From Molossus alvarezi (taxonomy: Eukaryota > Chordata > Mammalia > Chiroptera > Molossidae), in assembly GCA_037176705.1 (NCBI GenBank), contig CM073896.1, positions 20,720,708 to 20,784,707 on the forward strand: DNA of 64,000 nucleotides, read 5' to 3'. How positions within the stretch are numbered: the first letter of the stretch is position 1; every line of letters starts with the position of its first letter. A program made the position numbers and the translations under genes. Positions 45,741 to 57,912 of the stretch are shown in pieces. Under the pieces are notes generated by a model. It was not told the origin of the DNA. It worked only from the letters and a program-made list of their open reading frames with translations, and ran no database searches.

Positions 45741-46662
45741 ATGGTGAAACACAGAAACAAAATCTAAATGAAAGAACAAGAGACCTCTACCAAAGATGAG
45801 ATAAATGAGGTACAGTTAAGCAAGTTAACAGAACTAAAATTCAGAGCCATGAACTTGAGGAAGCTCAACAGCATGTGTAAGGACATGAGCACCATGAGTA
45901 AAGATATAGAAATGTTGAACATCAACCAGTTGGAAATTAAAAACCACCAAAAAGAAATGAAGAATGACGTAGCAGAAATAAAAAACACATTGGAAAGTCT
46001 AAATAGCAGAGTAGAGGAAGCTGAGGACTGGATCAGTGAATTAGAAGATAGGGTAGAAAAAATCAACCAATCAGAAAACTGAAAGGAAAAAAATAATTAA
46101 AAAACAGGAAAACAGCTTAAGAGAACTGTGGGACAACTGAAAACATAGTAATATTCACATCATAGGAGTCCCCAAAGAAGAAGAAAATGAGCAAGTGTTA
46201 GAGAATATATTTGAAGAAATAGTGACAGAAAACTTCCCTAATTTGGTGAAGGAAGAAGGCATTCATGTTCAAGAAGCACAGAGAGCCCCAAGTAAGAAGA
46301 ACCCAAACAGGCCCACACAAAGACACATACTAATCAAAGTGCCAAAAACTCAAGACAAACAGAGAATACTAAAAGCAGCAACAGATAAGCAACAGGTTAC
46401 CTACAAATGAAACCCCATAAGGCTCTCAGCTGACTTCTCAACAAAAACTCTACAGGCTAGAAGGGAATGGCGTAAGGTAATCAAGGTAATGAAAAACAAG
46501 AATCCGAATCCAAGACTACTCTACCTAGCAAGGCTATCATTCAAAATAGAAGGTCAAATAAAGAGCTTCTAAGATAAAAAAAAAAAAAAAAAAAAAATCT
46601 AAGGGTATTAATACATTAGCATCAAACCAGCACTGCAAGAAATGGTAAAAGTATTGCTGTAA
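45741..46662 (+). pseudogene. L1 ORF1 remnant
   Basis: ORF1 is the coiled-coil RNA-binding protein of L1. The ancestral start ATGGTGAAAC is at 45,741, but codon 9 is TAA (45,765), where the intact copy has CAA. Reading can resume at ATG 45,768 for 104 codons through the coiled coil (LNSMCKDMSTMSKDIEML), ending at a stop at 46,080. The RRM and C-terminal part continue with stops and a frameshift; 71 codons stay open at 46,195-46,410. A 22-nt A-run (46,576-46,597) replaces the short A tract of the C-terminal SFPDKKKLRE region. Non-functional. Confidence 0.9.
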
Positions 46663-46707
46663 TTAGCAGGAGAAATAGAAAGAAAAATATAACCACACTA
46701 AACAAAA

Positions 46708-49700
46708 ATGGCAATAAGTAAGTACATATCAATAATCACCTTAAATGTAAATGGATTGAATGCTCCCATAAAAAGACACAGAGTAGCTGATTGGATAAGA
46801 AAGCATGAGTCATCTATATGTTGTTTAAAAGAGACCCACCTCACAACAAAAGACTCACATAGGTTAAAAGTGAAGGGATGGAAAAAAAATCTTCAAAGCA
46901 AACAAAAAGAAAACAAAAGGCCGGGTAGCAATACTCATATCTCATAAAATAGATTTCAAAATGAAATAACTAGAGACAAAGAAGGCCACTACATAATATT
47001 GAAAGGATCTATCCAACAGAAAGACAGAACCTTGATAAACATATATGCACCCAATATAGGAACACCAAAATATTTTAAAATTCTTCTGAAGTACTTCAAA
47101 GGAGAAATCAATAGCAATACAATCATAGCAGGGGACTGCAACACCCTGCTGATATCACTGGATAGATCCTCTAGAAAAAAATTAGCAAGGAAACAGACTC
47201 TAAATGAAGCACTAGACCAAATCTATTTAATAGATACCTACAGAGAATAACACCCCAAAACTACAGAATTCACATTCCTCTCAAGTGCACTTGCGACATT
47301 CTCAAAGATAGACCACATGTGAGGACCCAAACTAAATCTCTACAAGTTGAAGAAGACTGAAATCATATCAAGCATCTTCTCAGATCACAATGGCATGAAA
47401 CTAGAAATCAATTGCAATAAGAACATGCAAAGACATTTGAACACATGGAAGCAAAATAGCATGTTATTAAACAATGAATGGGTTACCAAGGAGATCAAGG
47501 AAGAAATTAAAAACTTCTTGGAAACAAAAGGAAATAAAGACACAACACAAAATCTATGGGATGCAACGAAAACAGTTCTAAGAGGGGAGTTCATAGCACT
47601 ACAGCCCTACCTTAAAAAACAAGAAAAATCTTTAATAGACTATATAACATCACAACTTAAAGAACTAGAGAGCAAACAAAAACAAAACCCTAGAGCAAGT
47701 AGAAAGAAAGAAATAGTAAAGATCAGAGCAGAAATAAAGAACATAGAGTTCAAAAAATAATAATTCAATGGTTCAATGAAAAGAAGAGCTGGTTTTTTGA
47801 AAAGATAGACAAGATTGATGGACCCTCAGCTAGACTCACCAAGAAACAAAGAGAGAGAACCCAAATACACAAAATCAGAAATGAAAGAAGAGAAGTAACA
47901 ACTGACACCTCAGAAGTACAAAAGATCGTTAACAACTACTATGAACAATTATATGGCAACAAATTCGACAATCTAAGCAAAATGGACAAATTTCTAAAAA
48001 CACATAATCTCCCAAAACTGAATCAGGAAGAGATTGAAAACTTGAACAGACCAATAACAACTAAGGAAATTGAAGATGTAATCAAGACTCTCCCAGCAAA
48101 CAAAAGCCCAGGCCCGGATGGCTTCATGGGGGAGTTTTACCAAAAATTCAAAGAAGAACTAATACTCATTCTTCTCAAACTCTTTCAAAAAATTCAAGAA
48201 GAAGGAAGACTTCCAAACTTGTTTTATGAAGCCAACATAATTCTAATTACAAAACCAGGATAAGACACTACAAAGGAAGAAAACTACAGGCCAATATCCC
48301 TGATGAAAATAGATGCCAAAATCCTGAACAAAATAATAGCAAATCAGACCAGCAATACAGCAAAAAATTATTCACCATTTCCAAGTGGGATTCATCCCAG
48401 TGATGCAAGGCTGGTACAATATTTCCAAATCAATAAACCTGATACACCACATCAATAAAATGAAGAATAAAAACCACATGATCATATCAATAGATGCCGA
48501 AAACGCCTTGAACAAAATCCAGCATCCATTTCTCATAAAAACATGCACCAATGTGGGAATAGAGGGATCATATCTTGACATAATAAAGGCCATATATGAA
48601 AGACCTACAGCCAACATCATACTCAATGGGCTAAAAGCATTTCCATTAAGAACAGGAACAAGGCAAGGTTGCCTCTTTTGCCACTCTTATTTAACATAGT
48701 ACTGGAAGTCTTAGCCACAGCAATCAGACAGGAAGAAAAAATAAAATGGATCCAAATTGGAAAGGAGGAAGTGAAACTCTCATTATTTGCAGATGACATG
48801 ATACTATATGTAGAAAACCCCAAAGACTCCATCAAAAATTTACTAGATTTAATAAATGAATTTGGAAAAGTAGTAGTATACAAAATTAACATAAAGAAAT
48901 TGATGGCATTCTTATACATCAATGATGAACAGACAGATAGAGAAACTAAGAAAACAATCCCATTTACCATTGCGGCAAAAAAATTAAGATACCTAGGAAT
49001 AAACTTAACCAATGAAATAAAGGACCTATTTGCAGAAAACTACAGGTTATTGAAAAAGGAAATAGAGGAAAATATAAAAAAGTGGAAGCACATACCCTGT
49101 TCATGGATTGGAAGAATGAACATCAGTAAAATGTCCATACTACCCAAAGCAATCTATAGATTCAATGTAATACCCATCAAAATACCAACGGCATACTTCA
49201 CGGAATTAGAATGAATACTTCAAAAGTTCATATGGAACCAAAAAATACCTCGAATAGCCCCAGCAATCTTGAAAAGGAAGAACAAAGTTGGAGGGATGAC
49301 ATTACCAGATTTCAGATTATACTACAAAGCCACTCTGATCAAAACAGCCTTGTACTGGCACAAGAACAGGCATATAGACCACTGGAACAGAACAGAGAAC
49401 CCAGAAATGAAACGAAGGCAATATGCTCAATTAACATTTGACAAAGTTGGAAAAAGCATACAATGGAGTAACGACAGCCTCTTTAATAAATGGTGTTGGG
49501 AAAATTGGACAGCTACATGCAAAAAAAAAAATGAAACTAGACCATTAACTTACACCATACACAAGAATAAACTCAAAATGGATAAAAGACATAAATGTGA
49601 CTTGTTAATCCATAAAAATTCTAGAAGAAACTGTAGGCAACAAAATTTCAGACATCATACGGAGCAGAATTTTCACTGATACATCACCTAAGGCAACAGA

Positions 49701-50507
49701 AACAAAGGAGAAAATGAACACATGGGACTACATCAAACTCAAGAGCTTCTGCACAGCGAAAGATACAATCATCAATACAGAAAGGCTACCCACTGTATGG
49801 GAGAGCATAATTGCCAATGATATATAAGATAAGTGGTTAACTTCCTATATATAGAGAGTGCTCATACAACTCACCAAAAGGAAGACAAAGAATCCAATTA
49901 AAAAATGGGCAGAGAAACTAAATAGACACCTTTCCAAACAGGACATAAAAATGCTAAGAGACATATGAAGAAATGCTCAACATCACTAATCATCCGAGAG
50001 ATGCAAATTAAAACAGCAATGAGGTATCACCTCACACCTGTCAGAATGGCCGCCATCAACAAATCATCAAACAACAAGTGTTGGCCAGGGTGTGGAGAAA
50101 AGGGGAATCTAGTACACTGCTGGTGGGAATGCAGACTGGTGCAGCCACTATGGTGTTACCTCAAAAAATTAAAAATTGAACTTCCATATGACCCAGTGAT
50201 TCCACTTCTAGGAATATACCCTAAGAAGCCTGAAACACCAATCAGAAAGAATACATGTACACCCATGTTTGTAGCAGCACTATTTACAACAGCTAAGATC
50301 TGGAAACAGCCCAAGTGCCCATCAGTAGACACATGGATAAAAAAGCAGTGGTACATATACACAATGGAGTACTATGCAGCTGTAAGAAAGAAAGATCTCT
50401 TATCCGTTGAGACGATGTGGAGCGACCTGGAAAGTATCATCCGAAGTGAAACAAGCCAAACAGAGAAAGACAAGTATCATATGATCTCACTTATTTGTGG
50501 AATATAA
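46708..50507 (+). pseudogene. L1 ORF2 remnant
   Basis: ORF2 endonuclease/RT remnant, starting ATGGCAATAAGTAAG. The endonuclease N-terminus ([20 protein letters not shown]) is readable; the frame breaks near 46,920 and several times after. The RT core retains [12 protein letters not shown] (about 48,787), and the C-terminal 180 codons (49,965-50,507) are open, including the Cys/His knuckle [19 protein letters not shown]. Stops and frameshifts elsewhere inactivate it. Family ORF2 length is about 1,275 residues, which the span matches. Confidence 0.93.
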
Positions 50508-50956
50508 TGAACATAATAGTCTGAGGAATGGGGTAGTCTCAGAGACATGGAAGTGGGGTACAGACTGACAATCCCCAGAAGAGGGGTTGGGGGGGAGAGA
50601 TAAACCACAGAACTTATATGCATGTATGCATGAACAATGGACATGAATAACAAAGCTGGGGATAGGGCAAGGAGGGAGGGGGAGGGGGAAATCAGTGGGG
50701 GGGGGGAGAGAAACATCTGTAACAAAACTAAAGAAATTAATTATTTTTAAAAAAGGATAAAATATTATATATATATAATGTTTATTTGAATGTGATATAA
50801 AATACTAACTGTAATGACTATAATATAATGCAATATAATGTTTCTCATATAAGAACTCAATGAATGCTATTATAATGTGTAATTATCACCTTTGTATGGT
50901 TAAGCTCTGGTTTATCAGTAAACTCTAACTAAATCTGTACTAAATTATTTAAAAAA

Positions 50957-51133
50957 ATTTTTCTGTATTGATTTTTTAGAGAGAGGAAGGAAGAGGGAAA
51001 GAGAGAGAAACATCAATGAGAGAGGACATTGATTGACTGCCTCCTGCATGCCTCCACTGGGGATGGTCCCACAGCCTGGGCATGTGCCCTGACCGGGGTC
51101 GATGCTCAACCACTGAGCCACACCAGCCAGGCC
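50957..51133 (-). mobile_element. Ves-type SINE, classic subfamily with internal deletion
   Basis: Minus-strand head GGCCTGGCTGGTGTGGCTCA, a shortened B-box region (GACCCCGGTCAGGGC), CATGCAGGAGG body and CT tract. The stretch between A and B boxes is partly missing. Confidence 0.88.
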
Positions 51134-51139
51134 TAAATA

Positions 51140-51812
51140 AACTCTTTTTAAGTAAATATCAATAGATACTCCAATTGATACTACTGTTTTCTACATATTT
51201 TTCTTTAAATAAGTGTATATTAGAAATATTAATTTCCAAGAAACTATATGGATAGATAAGTAAAAGCTTTAAAATGTGTTTGTGTATAATTTTTTATGTT
51301 CCTAGTACTATGATCTAATTAAAGTTTTTATATTTACTTAAATTTTCTTGGTAAATTATTAATTTGTTAATTTCCTTTAAAATTTCTCTTCCCTTGTAAC
51401 AGACAGTATATATGTCTAAATATAATCATTACTCTATATTATGCAAAAGATGGTAGACAGCTTAACATCTGCATTAGGTATAAGTTAGACATTAGAAAAA
51501 AGATTGTGGACCGGATATTAATTTCATACAATATTAAAAGTAACTTCTAAAAGTGTGTATATATGTGAACTTCAGAAGAAAATATGAAACCACATAAGAA
51601 AGCTTCCAGCAGAAAGCAAAGAAGCAAGATGCAATTAACACTTTTTTACAAGTATTACCTCACAACATATATTGCCTATAAACAGATTATTTTTAGTTTT
51701 AAAATATGATATTTATAATAAGCAAATTTACATATATTTTGGAATGAGGCAGAGTTTTAGAAAAAAGCAGGGGCTTTCCATTCTTATGAAATGATAAGCT
51801 TTAAAAAAATAT
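51140..51812. other. No gene seen
   Basis: AT-rich unannotated sequence. Confidence 0.5.
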
Positions 51813-51815
51813 TAT

Positions 51816-51944
51816 GGCCCTGGCCGGTTTGGCTCAGCGTTTGGAGCATTGACCTGCAGACTGGAGAGTCCCAGGTTCTGTTCCTGCTAGAGGCACATAC
51901 CCAAAACAAACAAACAAACAAACAAACAAATAAATAAATAAAAT
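51816..51944 (+). mobile_element. Ves SINE reduced to its tRNA-like head with (CAAA)n tail
   Basis: The head (GGCCCTGGCCGGTTTGGCTC) and B-box region (CCCAGGTTCTGTTCC) end at AGGCACATACCC, and a (CAAA)n(TAAA)n tail follows at once; the usual body and CT tract are absent. Flanks AATATTATGG (51,808) and AATTATTATG (51,942) look like a target-site duplication, so the short form itself was retroposed. Confidence 0.82.
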
Positions 51945-52400
51945 TATTATGTTCACTGTAACACTATTCACAGTGATGACTGGATAACGAAGATGTGCTA
52001 TATACAATGAAATACTATTCAACCATAAAAAAGATGAAATACTGCCATTTGTGACAATGTGGATGTATCTTGAGAATATCATGCTAAGTGAAATATGTCA
52101 GATAGAATAATTCAAGAATCATAAGATTTCACTGATATGTGGGATATAAAACTCAAAGCAACAAATGAACAAATAAGACAAACAAACAAAAACTCATAGA
52201 CACATACAACAGTGTGGTGGTTACCAGGGGGAGGTGGAGTGGGGGGATAGTAAAGGATAAATTGGGTCAAATATATGGGATGGAAGGAGACTTCACTCTG
52301 GGTGGTGAGCACACAATGCAATGTACAGGTGATGCATCATAGAATCGTACACTTGAAACCTATATAATTTTATTAACCAATGTCACCCTATAATTTTTTT
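51945..52400 (+). mobile_element. Old L1 3' end (L1MA-like)
   Basis: ORF2 end (CAACCATAAAAAAGATGAAA, CATGCTAAGTGAAATATGTC) followed by a 3'UTR (AACAGTGTGGTGGTTACCAG, GTGATGCATCATAGAATCGT, CCAATGTCACCC). 5'-truncated. Useful local reference for the same segments at 1,498 and 15,378. Confidence 0.85.
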
Positions 52401-52711
52401 TCATGTTATAATAATACTATTTTTTTTTGAAAGACCACATTTGTGTAATACAAGGAACACACAGTTGGAGAATTCTGTGGACCTTTGCTCCAATCTCTGT
52501 GAAACTCTTTAAGAATCATTTGTTTGCATAGTCAAAGGTTATATGACCCCGTTTTATGATTTCTTGGGCATTTGTGAAGAATTTCTCAAGATGCTTCCCT
52601 GTTTAGATTGAACACATGTCTGGGTAGCTTGTAGAAATGTTCAGAAGATCAGCATGTTATAAAAATGACAAATTTTCTGAGATGTATTTCCATCGCAAGT
52701 CTCCTTGAGAT

Positions 52712-52905
52712 TCGTTGGGCTCTGGCAGAGGGAGGGCAGAATGGACTGGAACTGTGTGGGGACACCCAGGATTTGGAGGACACTCAGAGCTTTTGCTGAG
52801 TTGTGGCCACACAGGACTGTGGCCATCTTACTCCTTCCCAGGGCTCTGGGGCGAGGTGGTGGCCCCTCCCACTCACCCTATAAATTTAATAAATAATAGA
52901 TAGAA
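52712..52905 (+). mobile_element. Isolated, tailed piece of L1 5'UTR
   Basis: GGCAGAGGGAGGGCAGAATG, GGAACTGTGTGGGGACACCC, GGATTTGGAGGACACTCAGA and GTGGCCACACAGGACTGTGG match the mid 5'UTR of the L1s at 45,265-45,390 and 63,240-63,400 (minus). After CCCCTCCCACTCACC the homology stops and AT-rich sequence leads to an A9 run (52,915-52,923). No ORF1, ORF2 or 3'UTR follows. The 62- and 63-codon open stretches here are not genes. Confidence 0.8.
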
Positions 52906-52929
52906 GATTGGGAGAAAAAAAAATGACTT

Positions 52930-54340
52930 GATATTTTTCATTGTCTGGGGCTGAGGAGAGTTGAGTAGAATATCTCATGGTATATAGGCATTTCTGACAA
53001 CCACATTTTTAATTTTTTAAATGTAGAAGAATGCCAGAACAATTATATCTAATATAGCTCCAATAATGTATGCTTATTATTGCACCAAAACCAGAGATGA
53101 ATAACCTCAAACCTGAAATATAAATAGTAAATAAATTTACAATAAAAATAAAGCCTTAATAAACTCATTTCTAGACTCCAGCTAAATTCAATGAACACAT
53201 ACTGAGACACACTGCATATGATATTTTGGGAGCTAGAAATAAAATTTTAAATAAAATATATCCTTTGTTCTCAAGTATCTAGTGGAGTGACTGTCAACCA
53301 GATAAATAAATGCAATACATATTCTGGATAGAGTGGTAATGAGAAGAATCTGGTTAGGTGGTCATATGATTCCTAACATGAAAATTGGTCATAAAAATAA
53401 AATATATATACATACACATACATATATATATATATATATACACACACACATACACATATATATGTAATATAAGCACAGTTTAAATAATTTAATATTAGTT
53501 TTATAAATATTTAAAATAATAATTATTCCATATATATATATTCATGCATTTGTTTCACATTCTTAGCAAAGTATGTCAGTGTTTTGTACTGACATTATCA
53601 GAAAAAAAATGTATTTTCCTTTCAATATAATCTGCTAATTTTAGTATTTTTATAGTCCTATTCTACGTGTTTTTCAAAGTTTCTTTGTATGATTTTTACA
53701 TTTAAAATTGTCGACATTTTAGTTGATTTTATTTGTGGACCATTATAGTTTTGAGAAAATACTTGCTTTTTTCTCAAATGTTCAGGTACCAGTGAGTTTA
53801 GAACAAATTTTACTATATGGATGATACTCTTAATTCTAATTTTTGTATTGAAATATATAAATATTTGAGTCTAAATATTTAAACTGTCACTAAGTTTTGT
53901 CTCCCTGCTGAGCATTTTTCTTGATGATGTATAGTTGTAAGTCAAAACTGATCACATAATTTGTCTCTATAATGACTTAGATTTTATAACAAAATTAAAT
54001 GCTACAAAATCATAGGTTTTGTTCAGGTTCATTTTATTCTAGTACAGAATATAAATGTCCAATTAAAAATAGAAGCTTCAGTAAAAGATTCGTTCCAAGT
54101 ACAATTATAGATGTTCAAATTATTGCAATTTCTAGTTTACTATTATAGGGATACATATTAATGATCTCCTATTTGCAAGCTTTGTTTACAAAAATGAAAA
54201 TGCATTTAAAATCTTCCATTTCTGAAAGGTTTTTTTGCAGCTCATCATCCAAAAATTTTAGAGATTTCAAATTGGTCTTGAACAAGACTCAATCAAAATA
54301 TAAACAAAATGGCTTTAAAACTTAGATACTGTTTCAAGGA
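52930..54340. other. No gene seen; (TA)/(CA) microsatellite and L2 trace
   Basis: AT-rich; a compound TA/CA/ATAC microsatellite lies at 53,402-53,466, and 53,205-53,330 resembles L2 (ACATACTGAGACACACTGCA, TTCTCAAGTATCTAGTGGAG). Confidence 0.5.
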
Positions 54341-54492
54341 GGGTTGCTAGATTTAAGAGAGAAAAAAGAGACCCAGTTAGACTTGAATTTTACTGTAAGT
54401 ATGACCTGTGCAATATATGGTTTGTATATAACTAACTAACATGTATTTGATTTTCATCTGAAATTATTTTATCCAGCAACCAAACTGCAGGA
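54341..54492. repeat. Ancient palindromic (hairpin) repeat, copy 2
   Basis: Left end GGGTTGCTAGATTTAAGAGA and reversed right end GGTTGCTGGATAAAATAATT are related, with ACCCAGTTAGACTTGAATTT and TTTCATCTGAAATTATTTTA as inner partners. Same pattern as 2,009-2,186. Confidence 0.55.
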
Positions 54493-55984
54493 CACTGATT
54501 TATATTGTAATCTTGTCAAGGCTCAGATACTTTTCAAATCCCTGTGATGATGGGCAGAAAAGAGAGGTAGTAGACACTGCTATGTTGATTTGTTTCTTAA
54601 GATATATTTAGTAACAGCTTCATCACAGAAATTTGGTACTTCTACTTCTTCAAAACAAAGTCAGATAAACAAGCCTCCTCATGAAATCTGGCCAGTCTAA
54701 CTCAGAGAAGCAGACGAGCTAAAAATAAAATGGTTGCATATTTAAGTGGTTGAAAAAATAAAAGAGTAATATTTGTGACCCACTTACAATTATATAAAGT
54801 TCAAATTTTCACATACGAAAATCTATTTTCATTGAACTATATATGTGCTCTTTCATTTATATATTGCTGATGGCTGTACTCACTATACAACGGTATTACA
54901 GAGACAAATTGTCTCTAAAGCTCTCCAAAAAAAAGCCAGCAGACCTTGTTTAAAGTGTGTAAATGTATGAATTTGACAACTCCAGTTTCTATTTCATGGA
55001 ATAGAATATTTCCTCTAGTTTTGAATCAATCATGTTTCATAACTGAGTATGTTCTTTATTTACCACAAGGTGGTTCTCTATCAACTTTTATGTGCATATT
55101 ATCACTTCAAAACAAATTACTTTCTTTTCAAATTAAACTTTTAACTGAATTTGAAATAGCTTTTAAAATAAGATCAGACATATCTTTGACTGAAGGAAGA
55201 AAAATCTTTTAAATCTTCTATATACATCCATGGTTTAAATCAAATAATGTTTTTTGTGTATCTATAATTATAATGATATAAAAATAGACATTTAGTCTTT
55301 GAGAAGTTATGCATTTAATGGATTCAGATCATTAAAGATGGGCACCCAAAACATAACAAATGAGCATAATCAATTTTAAAATACCATTATTTATAGTGTA
55401 AGTTAATACACCATTAGATGTATATGTGTTTGTCACTGCTACAGCTATTTTTTCCAATAAAAACAAATCCATATAAGGTGAGACTTCATATAAAAACACA
55501 ACTGAGTAGGATGAAGACTTCTAACTCAGAAATTGCAAGTATTTCAAATTAAACTAAAAATTCCTTTTCTGTTATGGACATAACTAAGTTAAGGGGAAGT
55601 TAAGCAAAGGAGAAAGAGTAAGCAGAAGAGAGTGTGCATGGTTTGACAGGAAATGCATCTCCTTATGGTCAGTCGATTTCAGGAATAAGCTTGTTAGAGG
55701 ACTCATTTCTGATTTTAGTGTTTGCTCCGGCTCAGGGACAACCTAAATGTCAAGGGCCTGTGGCCACGAGAGAAACCCGACTGAAGTTTGGTAAAGACAA
55801 AAGAGATGATGAGAAATGGGCAATTACTGAATCATTTCTTGAATAAATGCTAATAGTTCATGAGCAGATTTGCAATTTATGTTTTCATCTTGACCAATGG
55901 TTGAGAGAAAGTTTGACACACATTTTGTAATAAGTATAAGGAAAAATGTTACTACTTTCCTAAGTAACAGGATGCCACCCCCCC
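54493..55984. other. No gene seen
   Basis: AT-rich. An open stretch of 70 codons at 55,634-55,846 lies in slightly less AT-rich sequence and reads QGQPKCQGPVATRETRLKFG; I do not recognise it. Confidence 0.45.
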
Positions 55985-56238
55985 CCTTTTTTCTAATTCT
56001 CACCCAAGGATATTTTTACATTTATCTTCAGATAGAGTGGTGGTGGTGGGGGGAAGCAGAGAGATTGAGAGAGAGAAACATCAATATGAGAGGGACACAT
56101 CGATTGGTTGCCTCTCACACGACCCCAGCCAGGGCTGGGGATCCAACCACAACTGAGGTATGTGCCCTTAACCAGAATCAAACCCATGACTCTGGTCTGC
56201 GGGGTGATATTCTAACTGCTGAGCCAAACCAGCCAGGG
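55985..56238 (-). mobile_element. Ves-type SINE, extended subfamily
   Basis: Minus-strand head GCCCTGGCTGGTTTGGCTCA, body with CCCCAGCCCTGGCTGGGGTC, GATGTGTCCCTCTCATATTG, and CCTTGGGTGAGAATTAGAAA tail. Antisense open stretches across it are artefacts. Confidence 0.9.
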
Positions 56239-56246
56239 CCAGAATG

Positions 56247-56425
56247 TCTTTTTAAAAGTATGCTTTTATTGATTTGAAAGAGAGACGAAGGGAGAGGGGG
56301 AGAAAGAAACATTGATGAGAGAGAAACGTCTATGGGCTGCTTCTTACATGTCCCCTGAGCCCATAATCCAGACATGTGTCCTGACCTGGGATAATGCTAA
56401 GCCAATTGAGCCACACAGACCAGGG
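56247..56425 (-). mobile_element. Ves-type SINE, classic subfamily
   Basis: Minus-strand head GCCCTGGTCTGTGTGGCTCA, body with internal deletion, CT tract and AATCAATAAAAG tail. Flanks CAGAATGTCTTTTT (56,239) and CAGAATGGCTTTTT (56,428) are the target-site duplication, so it inserted directly beside the SINE at 55,985. Confidence 0.9.
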
Positions 56426-56439
56426 CTCAGAATGGCTTT

Positions 56440-57105
56440 TTTTTTTTTCTTCTCCTTTTCTAAGCAACATGCTTGTGTATAAATACAAAAAAAATTTATT
56501 TATGTTTACAATAATGCCATGCATTTTTCTGTAGAATCTCTGACATTTAGACTCCAACACATTAATCAGTAAAAGATTTGAAAAGAAGCAACACTTTAGA
56601 TATGGTAATTACTGTACTTATTTACAATATGTTTGTATAGAAAAATATGAAATACTTAATTTATGGTTATATTTATAGTGATAACAATTATTTCCAATTT
56701 AAATAAGATAGATACCTCTGAATCCTCAGAAAAGTCTAGGTAGCTTATTTAGACTTTGAATGTTCTGCCAAAAGTTTTCAAATGTGTTCAGGTTACTATA
56801 TTAGTCAGGAGAACCCCAAATTCATTAAAAGAATTACCCTTATTTTATTGATGAACTCAATCATATACTTCACTTTTCTCAACCAGATTAATAGATAAAG
56901 TTGAAAAAGTTGAACACCTGAAAATGTAAGCAATACATTTAAAATAAATACCTATCTCCACTATTAAGGTAATCCTTTAATTTTCCTTTAGACAAATACT
57001 AGAATAAACCAATAATACTCTTTATGATTTCTTTTCTTGTAAGCTCAGTTTCAGCTTATAGAATGCATTCAAATGTCTCAGAAAAGTCAAATAAGCTTAA
57101 TTAAG
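56440..57105. other. No gene seen
   Basis: AT-rich unannotated sequence; includes ATATTAGTCAGGAGAACCCC near 56,800, a trace of LTR-like sequence. Confidence 0.4.
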
Positions 57106-57120
57106 AGTTAATTATCTCAC

Positions 57121-57325
57121 CCAGCCAGGGCATTCAGTGATTGAGCATTGACACATGCACCAAGAGGTTGCCAGTTCAATACCTGTTCAGGGCACACGAC
57201 CAGGTTGTGGGCCAACTCCCCAGTGGAGAGCATGCAGGAGGTGGCCAATTGATGTTCTCTCTCATCACTGTTTCTATCTTTCTCTATATATAAACAATAA
57301 AGTAAAAAGAAAATTTAAAAAAAAA
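57121..57325 (+). mobile_element. Ves-type SINE, classic subfamily
   Basis: Head ACCCAGCCAGGGCATTCAGT, B box GCCAGTTCAATACCTGTTC, GTGCAGGAGGTGGCCAATTG-like body (57,232) and AATAAAGTAAAAAG tail. The exact direct repeat AGAGTTAATTATCTC lies at 57,106-57,120 and 57,328-57,342. Confidence 0.92.
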
Positions 57326-57806
57326 AAGAGTTAATTATCTCTTAGCAGGAGCAGCCCTGACCAACTGTCATTAAAATTATTAATCCTTGGCCATTTGTAT
57401 GTCCTGTTTGTCTCCTCTGCCCATTTTTAATTGGATTCTTTGTCTTCTTTTGTATGAATACTCTATATATTTCTGAAATTATCCCCTTATCTGATGTATC
57501 GTCAGCAATTATGCTCTCCCATACAGTGGATTGCCTTTCCATTTTGATTATTTTGCTGTGCAGAAGCTTTTCAGTTTAATGTAGTCCCATTTATTCATTT
57601 TTTCTTTGTTTCTCTTGCCTTAGGCATTGTATCGGTGAAAATTCTGCTGCATCTGATGTCTGAAATTTTGTTGCCTACATTTTCTTCTAGGATATTTATG
57701 GAGTCACAAGTCACATTTAAGTCTTTTATCCGTTTGGAGTTTATTCTTGTGTGTGGTGTAAGTTGGTGTTCTAGTTTCATTTTTTTGCATGTAGCTGTCC
57801 AATTTT

Positions 57807-57822
57807 CCAAACACCGTTTATT
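57807..57822. repeat. Target-site duplication of the young L1, left copy
   Basis: CCAAACACCGTTTATT, identical to 63,712-63,727. On the L1 sense strand the duplication starts AATAAAC and was preceded by CTTT, close to the TT/AAAA pattern left by L1 endonuclease. Confidence 0.95.
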
Positions 57823-57912
57823 TTTATTTTTTTTGACGTTTTTATTTATTTATTTATTTTATTTTTTTTTATTTATTTTTATTTTTTTTTATTTTATTTT
57901 ATTTTATTTTTG

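Larger units (their letters stand above)
44845..50752 (+). mobile_element. Full-length L1 with broken ORFs
   Basis: The 5' end (AAATGCCAGCGGAGTGAATG) aligns with the first bases of the intact L1 on the minus strand, so the element is full length, about 5.9 kb. Order: 5'UTR 44,845-45,740, ORF1 45,741-46,662, ORF2 46,708-50,507, 3'UTR with a G-rich purine run (50,668-50,710) and A-rich end. It differs from the intact copy throughout (by eye roughly ten percent) and both ORFs are interrupted. No SINE is inserted in it. The target-site duplication is not clear. Confidence 0.95.

Noticed and set aside
257..57325. tRNA-like A/B-box sequences at many places
   Set aside because: All are SINE heads followed by SINE bodies, CT tracts and A-rich tails; none can be a tRNA gene with a complete cloverleaf.
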